Shown one piece after another: positions 52,967-61,035 of a stretch of 64,000 bases of DNA (positions are counted from its first letter, which is position 1; each line of letters opens with the position of its first letter). A model generated the notes under the pieces. The model had not been told where the DNA came from. It made no database searches and was given only the letters and a program-made list of their open reading frames with translations. Source of the DNA: Prevotellaceae bacterium UBA6398 (GTDB taxonomy: Bacteria > Bacteroidota > Bacteroidia > Bacteroidales > Bacteroidaceae); NCBI GenBank assembly GCA_002437495.1, contig DJQA01000001.1, positions 78,547 through 142,546 of the forward strand, given 5' to 3'. A program made the position numbers and the translations under genes.

Positions 52967-55114
52967 TTATTTCACGAGCACCTTGAATGTCTTGTTTCCC
53001 ACCACAACTATGTACGTTCCTGCGGTTGAAGGGGTGAACTGTTTTGCCGCGCCGCTGTAAACCATTGCGCCATCGGCGGAGAACACTTTCACGGGTGTGC
53101 CGGCTGCAATGCCGTCAAAGTTTATCGTGCCGCCGTCCAAGCTGATTTTGGCCCCGCTTTCGGCCTTGACGCTCTCTATGCCGGTAACGTCAATCTCTAC
53201 AATGTTTGCGAACTGTCCCCATGCGGCGTTGCTGCGGAACTCTGCGGCCATGCCCTGTGGGACGTAAAGCACGCAGTTCTCCTTGTCAACGCCGTCGAAC
53301 GCGTTCCCGCTCACATTGCCCACCACAAAGCGCGTGATGCTCTTAAGTGAGCCGCAGCCGCTGAAAGCGCCATCTTTTATTTCGTTCAGGTATGGCACGT
53401 AAAGCTCCTCCAAAGATTCGCAGCCGCAGAAAGCGTATTCGTCAATGCTGCCCACTGTGGCATTCTCGCCCGAGCATGGGATGCTCAGTGTGCGGAAACC
53501 GCAATACGCCAAGGCGTTTTCCTTGAACCAGTTTACGCTCGACGGTATCACTATCGAGTCGAGAATACAGTCCTGCGCAGCCCATTCGCCTATGGTCATG
53601 GTTCCCTGCGGCACATTGTATGTCGCGGACTTTCCCGAGGGGTAGAACACAATCATATAGCCGTCCTTGCTGAACACAACGCCGTCAACCGACTTGTATG
53701 TCCGGTTGTTTGCGTCAACTTCCACCGACTTGAGGTTTCTCGACCAGCCGTCAAATGCCGCCGGGTTGAAGTTATCGAGGCTTGCGGGGACCTTTATCGA
53801 CGTTAGCCTTGCCGTTTCGCCGAAGGATGAGGAGAAAATGCCCTTAGTACCCTCGGGGATCGCATAGTCGCCCGCCTTGCCCGCCGGATAGCGGTAGAGC
53901 ATCTCGCCGTCCTTGCTGAAAAGCACGCCGTCCCTGGAACTGAATTTCGCATTCGCGGCATCCACGTCAATTGCCTCCAAGGCCTCAATCCCGCTGAACA
54001 CGTTCGAGCCAATCGAACTGACATTCTTTGAAAGGAATATGCGCCTGATGTTCGGGCAACCTAAAAAGGCGAAATTGTCTATCTTCTCAACGCTTTCGGG
54101 AAGCACCACGTCCGTAAGCGAGGCGTTGTAGGCGAAAGCGTTCGAATTGATTTCCTTCACGCCTTCGGGTACGCCCACGCCGTCTGTCTTGCCTTCCGGG
54201 CATTTAACCACCTGCGTCCCGTCGCCCGAAAGCAGAATGCCGTCAGACGAGCTGTAGTTCGCGTTTCCCGCCTCAACGTTTATCGCCTTGCAGCCTGCCA
54301 TATCCGAAAGTGCGTAGTCGGCTATCTTCTCAACGCTCTTGGGTATGTCCAACCTGCTAATGCTGTAGCACCCGCTGAACGCGTAATTCTCTATGCCGGC
54401 AAGCGTGCTTGGGAGCTTTACCTCCGAGAGCGCACCGCAGAAGCCGAATGTGTAGCTCTCCAGTTCGGCAAGTCCTTCGGGGAGTTCGATGCTTTTAAGT
54501 GAGAAACAACTAGCGAACGCGCTATAGCCGATTGTTACAGTGTGGATGTCGGCAAGTCCGCGCACAAAGACGCGTGAGCGCCTTGCGGAGTCCTTGCCCG
54601 CCACACCTGCGGAATCCTTGCCGCTGACATTTGTCGAGCCGCCTTCAAACTTGGGAAATTCCACGCTTTTCAGCCTGTGGCATCCGGCAAAGGCATAGTT
54701 GCCGATGCTCTCGATGCTTTTCGGAAACACAACAGAGTCCAAAGCCGTGCAGTTGCGGAAAGCCCCCTCGCTGATGTTTCGCATGCTTTCGGGGAAAACC
54801 ACGGTTTTCAGCTTGGAGCAATCCTGGAAACCCTGATACCTCACGGTTGTAACCCTATAGCGGCTCCCGCGGATTTCCACCGATTCCATGATGTTTGCCG
54901 TTTCGATGTCGGGATTTGAGTAGCTGACATAAGCGCACGAGTCGTTAACAACGCCATAGTTGATGCCGCCGTAACTCACAGACTGCGCAGAGGCATAAAA
55001 ACAGCCTCCGAGAAGCAACACCCCGAGGCACACAATCTTTCTTGCAAAACCGCCAATGTAGCGCCTGTTACCTTGGTGCGGATCTTTTTGCCGGTAAATG
55101 GTAAAATGTTTCAT
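52967..55114 (-). CDS. BspA-type leucine-rich repeat surface protein
   Basis: A 715-residue secreted protein. Residues 1-23 are polar, followed by a signal segment (about 24-43, IVCLGVLLLGGCFYASA). Treponema/BspA-type LRR_5 repeats run from about 85 to 610, with the motif GxxAFxxCxxLKSVxFPxSVxxIxxxAF repeated many times. Three degenerate modules contain xYxSxDGVLFSKDGxxL and YPxGK between repeats. An Arg/Ser insertion with a duplicated GKDSA motif lies near 164-178. The last 70 residues form a short sorting-domain-like fold (VKVFSADGAMVYSG...TYIVVVGNKTFKVLVK). Such proteins bind host or bacterial surfaces. Cysteine content is high for this family. Confidence 0.85.
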   Translation of the reverse strand: MKHFTIYRQKDPHQGNRRYIGGFARKIVCLGVLLLGGCFYASAQSVSYGGINYGVVNDSCAYVSYSNPDIETANIMESVEIRGSRYRVTTVRYQGFQDCSKLKTVVFPESMRNISEGAFRNCTALDSVVFPKSIESIGNYAFAGCHRLKSVEFPKFEGGSTNVSGKDSAGVAGKDSARRSRVFVRGLADIHTVTIGYSAFASCFSLKSIELPEGLAELESYTFGFCGALSEVKLPSTLAGIENYAFSGCYSISRLDIPKSVEKIADYALSDMAGCKAINVEAGNANYSSSDGILLSGDGTQVVKCPEGKTDGVGVPEGVKEINSNAFAYNASLTDVVLPESVEKIDNFAFLGCPNIRRIFLSKNVSSIGSNVFSGIEALEAIDVDAANAKFSSRDGVLFSKDGEMLYRYPAGKAGDYAIPEGTKGIFSSSFGETARLTSIKVPASLDNFNPAAFDGWSRNLKSVEVDANNRTYKSVDGVVFSKDGYMIVFYPSGKSATYNVPQGTMTIGEWAAQDCILDSIVIPSSVNWFKENALAYCGFRTLSIPCSGENATVGSIDEYAFCGCESLEELYVPYLNEIKDGAFSGCGSLKSITRFVVGNVSGNAFDGVDKENCVLYVPQGMAAEFRSNAAWGQFANIVEIDVTGIESVKAESGAKISLDGGTINFDGIAAGTPVKVFSADGAMVYSGAAKQFTPSTAGTYIVVVGNKTFKVLVK

Positions 55115-55252
55115 TAATAAATCTTGTTTGTCGAGTTTTCACCCCAAACCCGGGTTTTCATTAGCCGATGCGCGGGTGAATGGCGCATCCTTTTTTATTT
55201 CATGTCGTTGCTGTATGCCGCAAAACGCATTGCAAACCAATGTCGCACGAAG

Positions 55253-55284
55253 CAAAATTACCTTTTCGCCAAATAAAACGACAA
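55253..55284 (-). promoter_or_regulatory. Probable promoter of the BspA-like gene
   Basis: -7 TAATTTTG on the minus strand (55253-55260), with ATTG at 55282-55285 and a 21-bp spacer as a partial -33. The leader would be long, about 138 nt. Confidence 0.45.
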
Positions 55285-55359
55285 TATTTTGCGAATAAAC
55301 ATCTTGTCATATGGTAAAATTATCGTTTTTTACGCAATGACAACCCCGATACCCGGAAA

Positions 55360-55502
55360 CCACATCGGATGCAGTAAAAACTATGTCCGATGTAGAAAAA
55401 ACCATGTCCGATGTAGAAAAAATTACATCAGACATAATTCAAACTACATCAGACCTTTTTTCGCCACTTGCAAGCCTTTGAAAAACAACTCGTTACACCA
55501 AT
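55360..55502 (+). repeat. 21-bp phased array element, copy 13 (five units)
   Basis: The longest copy: five units (55360-55461), with two adjacent near-identical units reading TATGTCCGATGTA and CATGTCCGATGTA, which look like a recent duplication. The -1 unit is in the CAG orientation. The tail CGCCACTTGCAAGCC...CGTTACACCA reaches about 55502. The gap otherwise holds the BspA promoter and the oadB terminator. Confidence 0.9.
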
Positions 55503-55651
55503 CTTTTTCTTCATATACATTTCTTTGAAATTCAATATTTTACGGATTTTCTGCGGCATTTGCTGTTTCCGGCAGCAAGTACGCCTGACATATCATGGAG
55601 AACAAGAAACAGACCGGCTGTTCCCATTATCCCGAAACGAAGCCGCAAAAG

Positions 55652-55683
55652 AAAAAATCCCTTCCGCTGAGGGAAGGGATTTT
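55652..55683 (-). terminator. Terminator of the decarboxylase operon
   Basis: AAAATCCCTTCC pairs with GGAAGGGATTTT around GCTGAG, with T6 on the minus strand. It lies about 45 bp after the oadB stop. Confidence 0.9.
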
Positions 55684-55727
55684 GTTATGCGTAAGATTTT
55701 TTCCGCCTGTGCGGAAAATGCGCCTTT

Positions 55728-56885
55728 TCAATTCAAGAAACCGAGCAGCACACCGGCTGCGACAGCCGAGCCGATAACTCCGGCAACATTCGGCCCCATG
55801 GCGTGCATAAGCAGATAGTTGCCGTTGTCGTATTTCAGCCCCATCTGGTTTGAGATGCGCGCGCTCATCGGCACGGCCGAAACGCCGGCGTTCCCGATAA
55901 GCGGGTTTATCTTATTGCCCTTGGACAGGAACAGGTTCATTAGTTTAACGAACAGTATGCCCGAGGCGGTGGCAATTACAAACGAGAACGCTCCGAGAAT
56001 GAAAATGAAAATGGTGTCGCGTGTGAGGAACACGCTTGCCTGTGTGGAGCATCCCACCGTAAGGCCCAGGAGCATCACTATTATGTCGTTGAGCGAGCTT
56101 CCCGCCGTCTGTGCAAGGCGTGTGGTCTTGGTGCTTTCCTTTAGCAGGTTTCCGAAGAACAGCATGCCAAGCAGCGGGAGTCCCGAGGGCACTATGAAAG
56201 TCGTGAGCAGAAGCCCCACAATCGGGAACACAATCCTTTCGGTCTGCGAAACACGCCGCGCCGGCTTCATGCGTATCACGCGCTCCTTCTTGGTGGTTAG
56301 CAAGCGCATAAGCGGCGGCTGGATAACCGGCACAAGGGCCATATAAGAATATGCACACACTGCAATCGCCCCCATAAGGTTAGGCGAAAGCTTTGACGAA
56401 AGGAATATTGCCGTAGGTCCGTCGGCCCCGCCGATGATGGCTATGCCGGCTGCCTGGTTGGGCTCGAAGCCCAAAAGCAGCGCGAGCATATACGCCCCGA
56501 ATATACCGAATTGCGCCGCGCCGCCTATAAGCAGCAGCTTGGGATTGGCTATCAGGGCGGAAAAGTCGGTCATCGCGCCTATCCCGAGGAATATCAGCGG
56601 AGGATACCAGCCGTCTTTCACGCCGGAATAGAAAAAGTTTAGCACCGAGTTGTCCTCGTATATTCCTATCTCCAACCCGGCGGCCTTGAACGGTATGTTG
56701 CCCAGGATTATGCCAAGCCCTATCGGAATGAGAAGCAGCGGCTCGAAGTCTTTCTTGATTGCAAGCCATATGAACACAATTCCCACCAAAATCATAATAA
56801 GGTTTTGGTAAGACGCGCAGGCTACTCCCGTGTATGTTAGGAAGTCGTTGAACTTTGTTGAAAGGAAGAGCCAGAATTCGTTCAT
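55728..56885 (-). CDS. Sodium-translocating decarboxylase beta subunit
   Basis: A 385-residue inner-membrane subunit of the OadB/MmdB/GcdB type, which couples decarboxylation of carboxybiotin to export of Na+. It has about nine helices. The invariant GGADGPTAIFLSSKL segment with its functional aspartate is present, as is the C-terminal GNAGVSAVPMSARIS...HAMGPNVAGVIGSAVAAG. It is the last gene of the operon, 13 nt after the biotin carrier gene. Confidence 0.93.
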   Translation of the reverse strand: MNEFWLFLSTKFNDFLTYTGVACASYQNLIMILVGIVFIWLAIKKDFEPLLLIPIGLGIILGNIPFKAAGLEIGIYEDNSVLNFFYSGVKDGWYPPLIFLGIGAMTDFSALIANPKLLLIGGAAQFGIFGAYMLALLLGFEPNQAAGIAIIGGADGPTAIFLSSKLSPNLMGAIAVCAYSYMALVPVIQPPLMRLLTTKKERVIRMKPARRVSQTERIVFPIVGLLLTTFIVPSGLPLLGMLFFGNLLKESTKTTRLAQTAGSSLNDIIVMLLGLTVGCSTQASVFLTRDTIFIFILGAFSFVIATASGILFVKLMNLFLSKGNKINPLIGNAGVSAVPMSARISNQMGLKYDNGNYLLMHAMGPNVAGVIGSAVAAGVLLGFLN

Positions 56886-56898
56886 TCCTCCTTTGTTG

Positions 56899-57372
56899 TT
56901 AGCCTATTGTTATGAGGGTGTCGTCAGCGTTTACGGCATCGCCCTTGTTTACAACAACTGATGTTACCGTTCCATCGCTTTCGGCGTTTATGTTGTTCTG
57001 CATTTTCATTGCTTCAAGCACAACTACGGTCTGCCCTTTCTTAACGGCATCGCCAACAGCCACCTTTATATCGGTAACCGTTCCGGGCAGAGGGGCTTTA
57101 AGGGGCTTTCCTTTTCCGGGCGCGGACGAAGCCTTGGGAGCAGCGGCGGGCTTGCTTGCAGCAGCGGGAGCTGCAGCCTTTGCCGGAGCGGCTGCGGGGG
57201 CTGCCGCAACAGCGTCAACACCACTTATGGGAGCCAAACCCTCGCCTGCTTCGCCTTCTACCTCGACATCATAGCTTATGCCGTTAACAGTTACCTTGGC
57301 GTTCTTGCCGTTAATTTCGTCAATCGCCACATCGTAGTTCTTTCCGTTTACGCGGTATTTGTATTGTTTCAT
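56899..57372 (-). CDS. Biotin carboxyl carrier protein
   Basis: A 157-residue carrier. The N-terminal domain (about 1-47) is followed by a flexible Ala/Pro-rich linker (about 48-88) and a biotinyl domain (about 89-157), with the modified lysine in LEAMKMQNN and the PLPGTVTDI strand. It moves the carboxyl group from the carboxyltransferase to the membrane subunit. Biotin would be attached by the birA product at 34 kb. Low-complexity linker; 23 nt after the preceding small gene. Confidence 0.92.
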   Translation of the reverse strand: MKQYKYRVNGKNYDVAIDEINGKNAKVTVNGISYDVEVEGEAGEGLAPISGVDAVAAAPAAAPAKAAAPAAASKPAAAPKASSAPGKGKPLKAPLPGTVTDIKVAVGDAVKKGQTVVVLEAMKMQNNINAESDGTVTSVVVNKGDAVNADDTLITIG

Positions 57373-57395
57373 ATCTTTATGTTTTGTTTCGGTTG

Positions 57396-57668
57396 TTAGT
57401 TTTTCTCAACTGTGCTGAAATTGAATTCGTGGGCATTCCAATTCGATGTGGCGGGCTTTAGCGTTATCACGTCGCTTTCGTCATCGTGCACCACTTCGTT
57501 TATGGCCTTGTCAACGGCGAGCGCCATTGCCGCAACGGCTTCTTCCTCGCATCCTTCGGGCAGTGAAAGCGCGTTGCCCTCCACAGTTATTCCCGATATT
57601 GCCCCGGCCGCCTCGTCAACGGTTACCGTAAGAGTGCCGGCGTTTAGTTTGTAATTATATACTCTCAT
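57396..57668 (-). CDS. Small decarboxylase-operon protein of unknown function
   Basis: A 90-residue soluble, acidic protein. Its C-terminal half has AVAAMALAVDKAINEVVHD followed by ESDVITLKPATSNWN, closely parallel to the C-terminal tail of the OadG-type protein just upstream (AVAAVIAMALKQQLYDLHD, then ESGVLTIKPRHTNWT). The two genes may therefore share a docking element for the carboxyltransferase. The N-terminal half (MRVYNYKLNAGTLTVTVDE) is beta-rich. It lies between the OadG-type and carrier genes. Confidence 0.75.
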   Translation of the reverse strand: MRVYNYKLNAGTLTVTVDEAAGAISGITVEGNALSLPEGCEEEAVAAMALAVDKAINEVVHDDESDVITLKPATSNWNAHEFNFSTVEKN

Positions 57669-57696
57669 ATTGAAAACAAGTTCTTGCTTAATGTTT

Positions 57697-58626
57697 TTAG
57701 TTGCTGTTTCCCGTCCTGGTCCAATTGGTGTGGCGGGGCTTGATTGTAAGCACGCCGCTTTCGTGGTCGTGAAGGTCGTACAGCTGTTGCTTCAAGGCCA
57801 TCGCAATCACGGCGGCAACTGCGCCACAGTCCTCCTCGTCCGTTTCTGCCGGGGAACTTTCCGATGCTTGCGCATTGGGGCGTTCCTTATTTGCGCCCGC
57901 GAATATTTTGCCGAACAGGTAAAAGAAAATCGAAAGCAGCACAAGGCACGACAATACTATCCCCATGCCGAGAATAGACATTCCGAAACCTTGGGGGTCT
58001 CTTTCTTTGAATTCCGCCACCTTGCTGTCGGTCACTCCCGCGTTGCTGTTTGGGCTGCCGGGCGTTACTTTTTCGGCGGGGGTCCATTTCCATTCGTAGT
58101 ATTTGCCATTTGGGGCAAGAAATCTCGCATACGAGTTTCCCGCCTTTTGACATGGCGGCACGGTTACCGAATCGAGCAGAGTGTGTCCGTTACCATCGTA
58201 CAAGGCTATGAAGTTTTCTTTTTCGGGATTGAGGGTGAAGTTTGTGTGTAGCGTGCCGAGGTTTGTTTCTCCATCGGCAAAGAACACCACACGTCCCTGC
58301 GCCTTGAGTTTAGTGCGCCCGTCGCCACGCGGAATGGGCGACATGAGCCTTATTCGTTCGGGCACGGACATATTTTCCAGCACCTTGCGGTTTGTGGTAA
58401 GGTAGCAGCTGCGCAGGTCAACCGTTCCGTATGAGGTGTTGCAAATCTCTATCCACGCGGGTCTTTTTCCGTATTCGTCAATAAGCCCGGCGGGATTGCT
58501 TACAACAACTTCGCTTATCTTCAGGTTGGTTGCAATCTGTGCCTGCACGCAAACGGCGCATACTGCCAGCAATGCCGTGAGAAGAACGACCCTTGCGCGC
58601 CTTATTTGGTTTAGCTTTATTATCAC
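57697..58626 (-). CDS. OadG family subunit fused to an N-terminal lamin-tail domain
   Basis: A 309-residue protein. A signal peptide (about 10-29, ending VCVQA) precedes a lamin-tail (LTD) beta domain (about 35-190: ISEVVVSNPAGLIDEYGKRPAWIEI and the GSPNSNAG end). Then come one membrane helix (about 216-238) and a short cytosolic OadG-like tail (about 240-309). OadG subunits assemble the membrane and soluble parts of the decarboxylase. The LTD would face the periplasm; its role is unknown. The only available start near the signal is GTG at 58626, 12 nt after mmdA. Confidence 0.82.
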   Translation of the reverse strand: MIIKLNQIRRARVVLLTALLAVCAVCVQAQIATNLKISEVVVSNPAGLIDEYGKRPAWIEICNTSYGTVDLRSCYLTTNRKVLENMSVPERIRLMSPIPRGDGRTKLKAQGRVVFFADGETNLGTLHTNFTLNPEKENFIALYDGNGHTLLDSVTVPPCQKAGNSYARFLAPNGKYYEWKWTPAEKVTPGSPNSNAGVTDSKVAEFKERDPQGFGMSILGMGIVLSCLVLLSIFFYLFGKIFAGANKERPNAQASESSPAETDEEDCGAVAAVIAMALKQQLYDLHDHESGVLTIKPRHTNWTRTGNSN

Positions 58627-58638
58627 GTTTTGCGGGTT

Positions 58639-60192
58639 TTACATCGGAATGTTACCGTGCTTCTTTGCGGGGCGCGTTTCACGTTTCGTTGCAAGCTGGG
58701 CAAGTGCGCGGCATATGCGGAAACGGGTGTTGCGCGGTTCGATCACGTCGTCTATATATCCCTTCATCGCAGCCTGGTATGGGTTTGAGAACAGGTCGTT
58801 GTACTCTTTCTCCTTTTCGGCGAGGAACGCCTTGGGATCATCCTGCGCCTTGGCCTCCTTTGCACAGAGCACTGCCACAGCCCCGCTTGCACCCATAACG
58901 GCGATTTCGGACGAGGGCCACGCATAGTTTAGGTCGCCTTTAAGCTGCTTGCAACTCATTACGATGTGCGAGCCACCATAGCTCTTGCGCAGCGTAACAG
59001 TTACCTTTGGCACCGTGGCCTCGCCATAGGCGTAGAGCAATTTTGCGCCATGGTCGATAACGGCGTTGTATTCCTGAGCCGTTCCGGGTAGGAAGCCGGG
59101 GACGTCAACAAGGGTTACAAGGGGAATGTTGAATGCATCGCAAAAGCGCACAAAACGCGCTCCCTTGCGGCTGGCGTTGCAGTCGAGCACGCCGGCGTAA
59201 ACACTGGGCTGATTTGCCACGATACCTACACTCTGACCGTTGAATCGGGCAAAGCCTACTATTATGTTTCTTGCAAAATGCGAGTGAACCTCGAAGAATT
59301 CGCCGTTGTCAACAACCGCGCCAATCACCTTATACATATCGTATGCCATGTTGGCGTTGTCGGGGATTATTTCGTTGAGCATATCCTCCTTGCGGTCAAC
59401 AGGGTCGTTGCACTCTACTCTCGGAGCCTCCTCCATATTGTTTTGCGGTATGAAGCTCAGCAGTTTTTTTACCATTTCGGCAGCTTCTTCCTCGCTCTTT
59501 GCCGTGAAGTGAGCCACACCGCTCTTGCTGCCATGAACAGATGCGCCGCCGAGTTCTTCGGAACTTACATCCTCGCCGGTAACCGTCTTAACAACCTTCG
59601 GACCTGTGAGGAACATATACGAAACTCCCTCGAGCATAACCACAAAGTCGGTCAAAGCCGGCGAATAAACCGAACCGCCGGCACAAGGACCGCATATCAT
59701 GGATATTTGAGGAACAACTCCCGAACTTTCAATGTTTCTTTGGAATATCATACCGAAACCGGCAAGAGAGTCTATGCCTTCCTGAATGCGTGCTCCGCCC
59801 GAATCGTTAACGGCAATGCAGGGCGCACCCATCTTCATCGCCAAATCCTGAACCTTGCAGATTTTCTCGGCCATGGTAATGCTGAGCGACCCGCCGTTCA
59901 CCGTGAAATCCTGAGCGTAAACATAAACCAGGCGACCGTTGATTGTACCGCTGCCGGTTACAACGCCATCGCCGAGATACTGTTTCTTTTCCATGCCGAA
60001 GTTGTGGCAACGGTGGAGCTTGAACATGTCCAGTTCCTCAAAGCTGCCCTCATCAAGCAGCAGGGCAATGCGCTCGCGTGCCGTGAGCTTGCCTTTGGCG
60101 TGCTGCTTCTCTATGGCTTTCTCGCCGCCGCCAAGACGTGCCTTGGCGCGCTTTTCTACTAATTCTCTGATTTTTTGGGTTTGAAGACTCAT
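58639..60192 (-). CDS. mmdA: Acyl-CoA carboxyltransferase (methylmalonyl-CoA decarboxylase alpha subunit type)
   Basis: A 517-residue carboxyltransferase of the PccB/MmdA family, first gene of the decarboxylase operon. Seen: the N-terminal KLTARERIALLLDEGSFEELD, NDSGGARIQEGIDSLAGFG, the acyl-CoA loop CGPCAGGSVYSPALTDF, and the C-terminal half with FCDAFNIPLVTLVDVPGFLPG. The substrate is most likely (S)-methylmalonyl-CoA, with propionyl-CoA as product, because the operon has a biotin carrier, OadG and OadB partners but no biotin carboxylase. The start at 60192 (MSLQTQKIREL) follows a -7 box; the longer frame from 60264 would start upstream of the predicted transcript. Confidence 0.9.
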   Translation of the reverse strand: MSLQTQKIRELVEKRAKARLGGGEKAIEKQHAKGKLTARERIALLLDEGSFEELDMFKLHRCHNFGMEKKQYLGDGVVTGSGTINGRLVYVYAQDFTVNGGSLSITMAEKICKVQDLAMKMGAPCIAVNDSGGARIQEGIDSLAGFGMIFQRNIESSGVVPQISMICGPCAGGSVYSPALTDFVVMLEGVSYMFLTGPKVVKTVTGEDVSSEELGGASVHGSKSGVAHFTAKSEEEAAEMVKKLLSFIPQNNMEEAPRVECNDPVDRKEDMLNEIIPDNANMAYDMYKVIGAVVDNGEFFEVHSHFARNIIVGFARFNGQSVGIVANQPSVYAGVLDCNASRKGARFVRFCDAFNIPLVTLVDVPGFLPGTAQEYNAVIDHGAKLLYAYGEATVPKVTVTLRKSYGGSHIVMSCKQLKGDLNYAWPSSEIAVMGASGAVAVLCAKEAKAQDDPKAFLAEKEKEYNDLFSNPYQAAMKGYIDDVIEPRNTRFRICRALAQLATKRETRPAKKHGNIPM

Positions 60193-60261
60193 ATCTACCT
60201 GTCTGTTTATTGTTTTCTGATAAATATTTGGCAGAACCGCACACACGGCCCTATTTCCGTG

Positions 60262-60269
60262 CAAAAGTA
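60262..60269 (-). promoter_or_regulatory. -7 box (TACTTTTG) for the decarboxylase operon
   Basis: An exact match on the minus strand, 69 nt before the mmdA ATG. No clear -33. Confidence 0.5.
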
Positions 60270-60420
60270 CTAATTTTTCGCCTATTTCATATTGTTTTAT
60301 GTGCGCTTTTTTACAACCGCCCGATTTAGGTCAATGCAACAACAAAAACGTTTACCACCATGCGGACGAACAAACAACGCAAAGCAAAAAATCGCCGTCC
60401 TATTACATACACCACAAAAA

Positions 60421-60536
60421 CAATATCGGACATTGAAAAAACTACATAGGACGTAGGAAAAATTATATCAGACATAATTCAAACTACATCAGACCTTTTT
60501 TGCGCCCGCGCCAACCTTTGAAAAACAGACACCTGC
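60421..60536 (+). repeat. 21-bp phased array element, copy 14
   Basis: Four units (60421-60501) and the tail GCGCCCGCGCCAACC...GAAAAACAG to about 60536. The -1 unit is in the CAG orientation (TATATCAGACATA) with spacer AATTCAAA. It lies between the decarboxylase operon promoter and the tRNA-Thr terminator; nothing else is seen in this gap. Confidence 0.9.
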
Positions 60537-60617
60537 ACGGCCTTCACAAATGGCAGACAACTTTACACAAATCAGGCGTTTGTAAAAATCAGCCACACTC
60601 CGTTACGCGCGGCATTA

Positions 60618-60667
60618 AAAAAGCGAAACCGCAACTGCGACATAATTGCCACGGTTGCGGTTTCTTT
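60618..60667 (-). terminator. Terminator of the SRP RNA/tRNA-Thr unit
   Basis: On the minus strand GAAACCGCAAC pairs with GTTGCGGTTTC, followed by GCTTTTTTAA. It starts just after the tRNA 3' end. Confidence 0.88.
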
Positions 60668-60669
60668 TG

Positions 60670-60743
60670 AGCCTCTTGTCGGATTCGAACCAACGACCCC
60701 GAGATTACAAATCACGTGCTCTGGCCAACTGAGCTAAAGAGGC
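60670..60743 (-). tRNA. tRNA-Thr (anticodon UGU)
   Basis: On the minus strand: acceptor GCCTCTT/AAGAGGC, D-arm GCTCAGTTGGCCAGAGC, anticodon loop TTTGTAA (anticodon TGT), T-arm GTTGG-TTCGAAT-CCGAC, discriminator T. CCA is not encoded. Its 5' end directly abuts the predicted 3' end of the SRP RNA. Confidence 0.96.
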
Positions 60744-60745
60744 GG

Positions 60746-60851
60746 GTGGGTAAGCTCACTGCATCGCGCCGCTACAACCAGCCTACCTTTGCTGCAATCA
60801 CGCCCTGGAGGATTCAGAGGGAGCTAGCCGTGCAGCACCTACCCATGTGCT
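60746..60851 (-). ncRNA. ffs: Bacterial small signal recognition particle RNA (4.5S type)
   Basis: On the minus strand the hallmark of SRP domain IV is present: CCAGG-GCG-TGAT-TGC-AGCA, that is AGG and AGCA facing each other across a three-pair stem and tetraloop, followed by AAGGTAGG. The ends pair: TGGGTA near the 5' end with TACCCA at the 3' end, and GCTGCA with TGCAGT, enclosing the domain. About 105 nt, normal for the small form. It has a full promoter (60874-60905) and is followed at once by tRNA-Thr. I have not computed a fold. The tetraloop UGAU is not the usual GNRA, so the loop register could differ by one pair. Confidence 0.8.
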
Positions 60852-60873
60852 GCTTTTTTTGCGAAATGCGATG

Positions 60874-60905
60874 CAAAAGTAAGAGGTTTATTTCAAACAG
60901 CCAAA
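60874..60905 (-). promoter_or_regulatory. Full promoter of the SRP RNA/tRNA-Thr unit
   Basis: On the minus strand, -33 TTTG at 60902-60905, 20-bp spacer, and -7 TACTTTTG at 60874-60881. The predicted start lies about 18 nt before the mature SRP RNA. Confidence 0.72.
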
Positions 60906-61035
60906 TTTTGCAGACTTTTTCTTTGCTAAAAAAAGAGCACCGTGCGAGCCTGAAAACAAAACCACCGAAAAAAAAGGTATGGGCTTTCACCATACGAAAA
61001 AAAAACGTAATTTAGCACATCGAAAATTAAAAGCC

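Noticed and set aside
60784..60791. TACCTTTG as a plus-strand promoter
   Set aside because: It lies inside domain IV of the predicted SRP RNA, where the complementary AAGGTAGG is part of the RNA, and no -33 element is present.
60833..60863. Plus-strand terminator (GCAGCAC hairpin followed by T7)
   Set aside because: No plus-strand gene ends there; the sequence is better explained as the 5' leader and first stem of the minus-strand SRP RNA.
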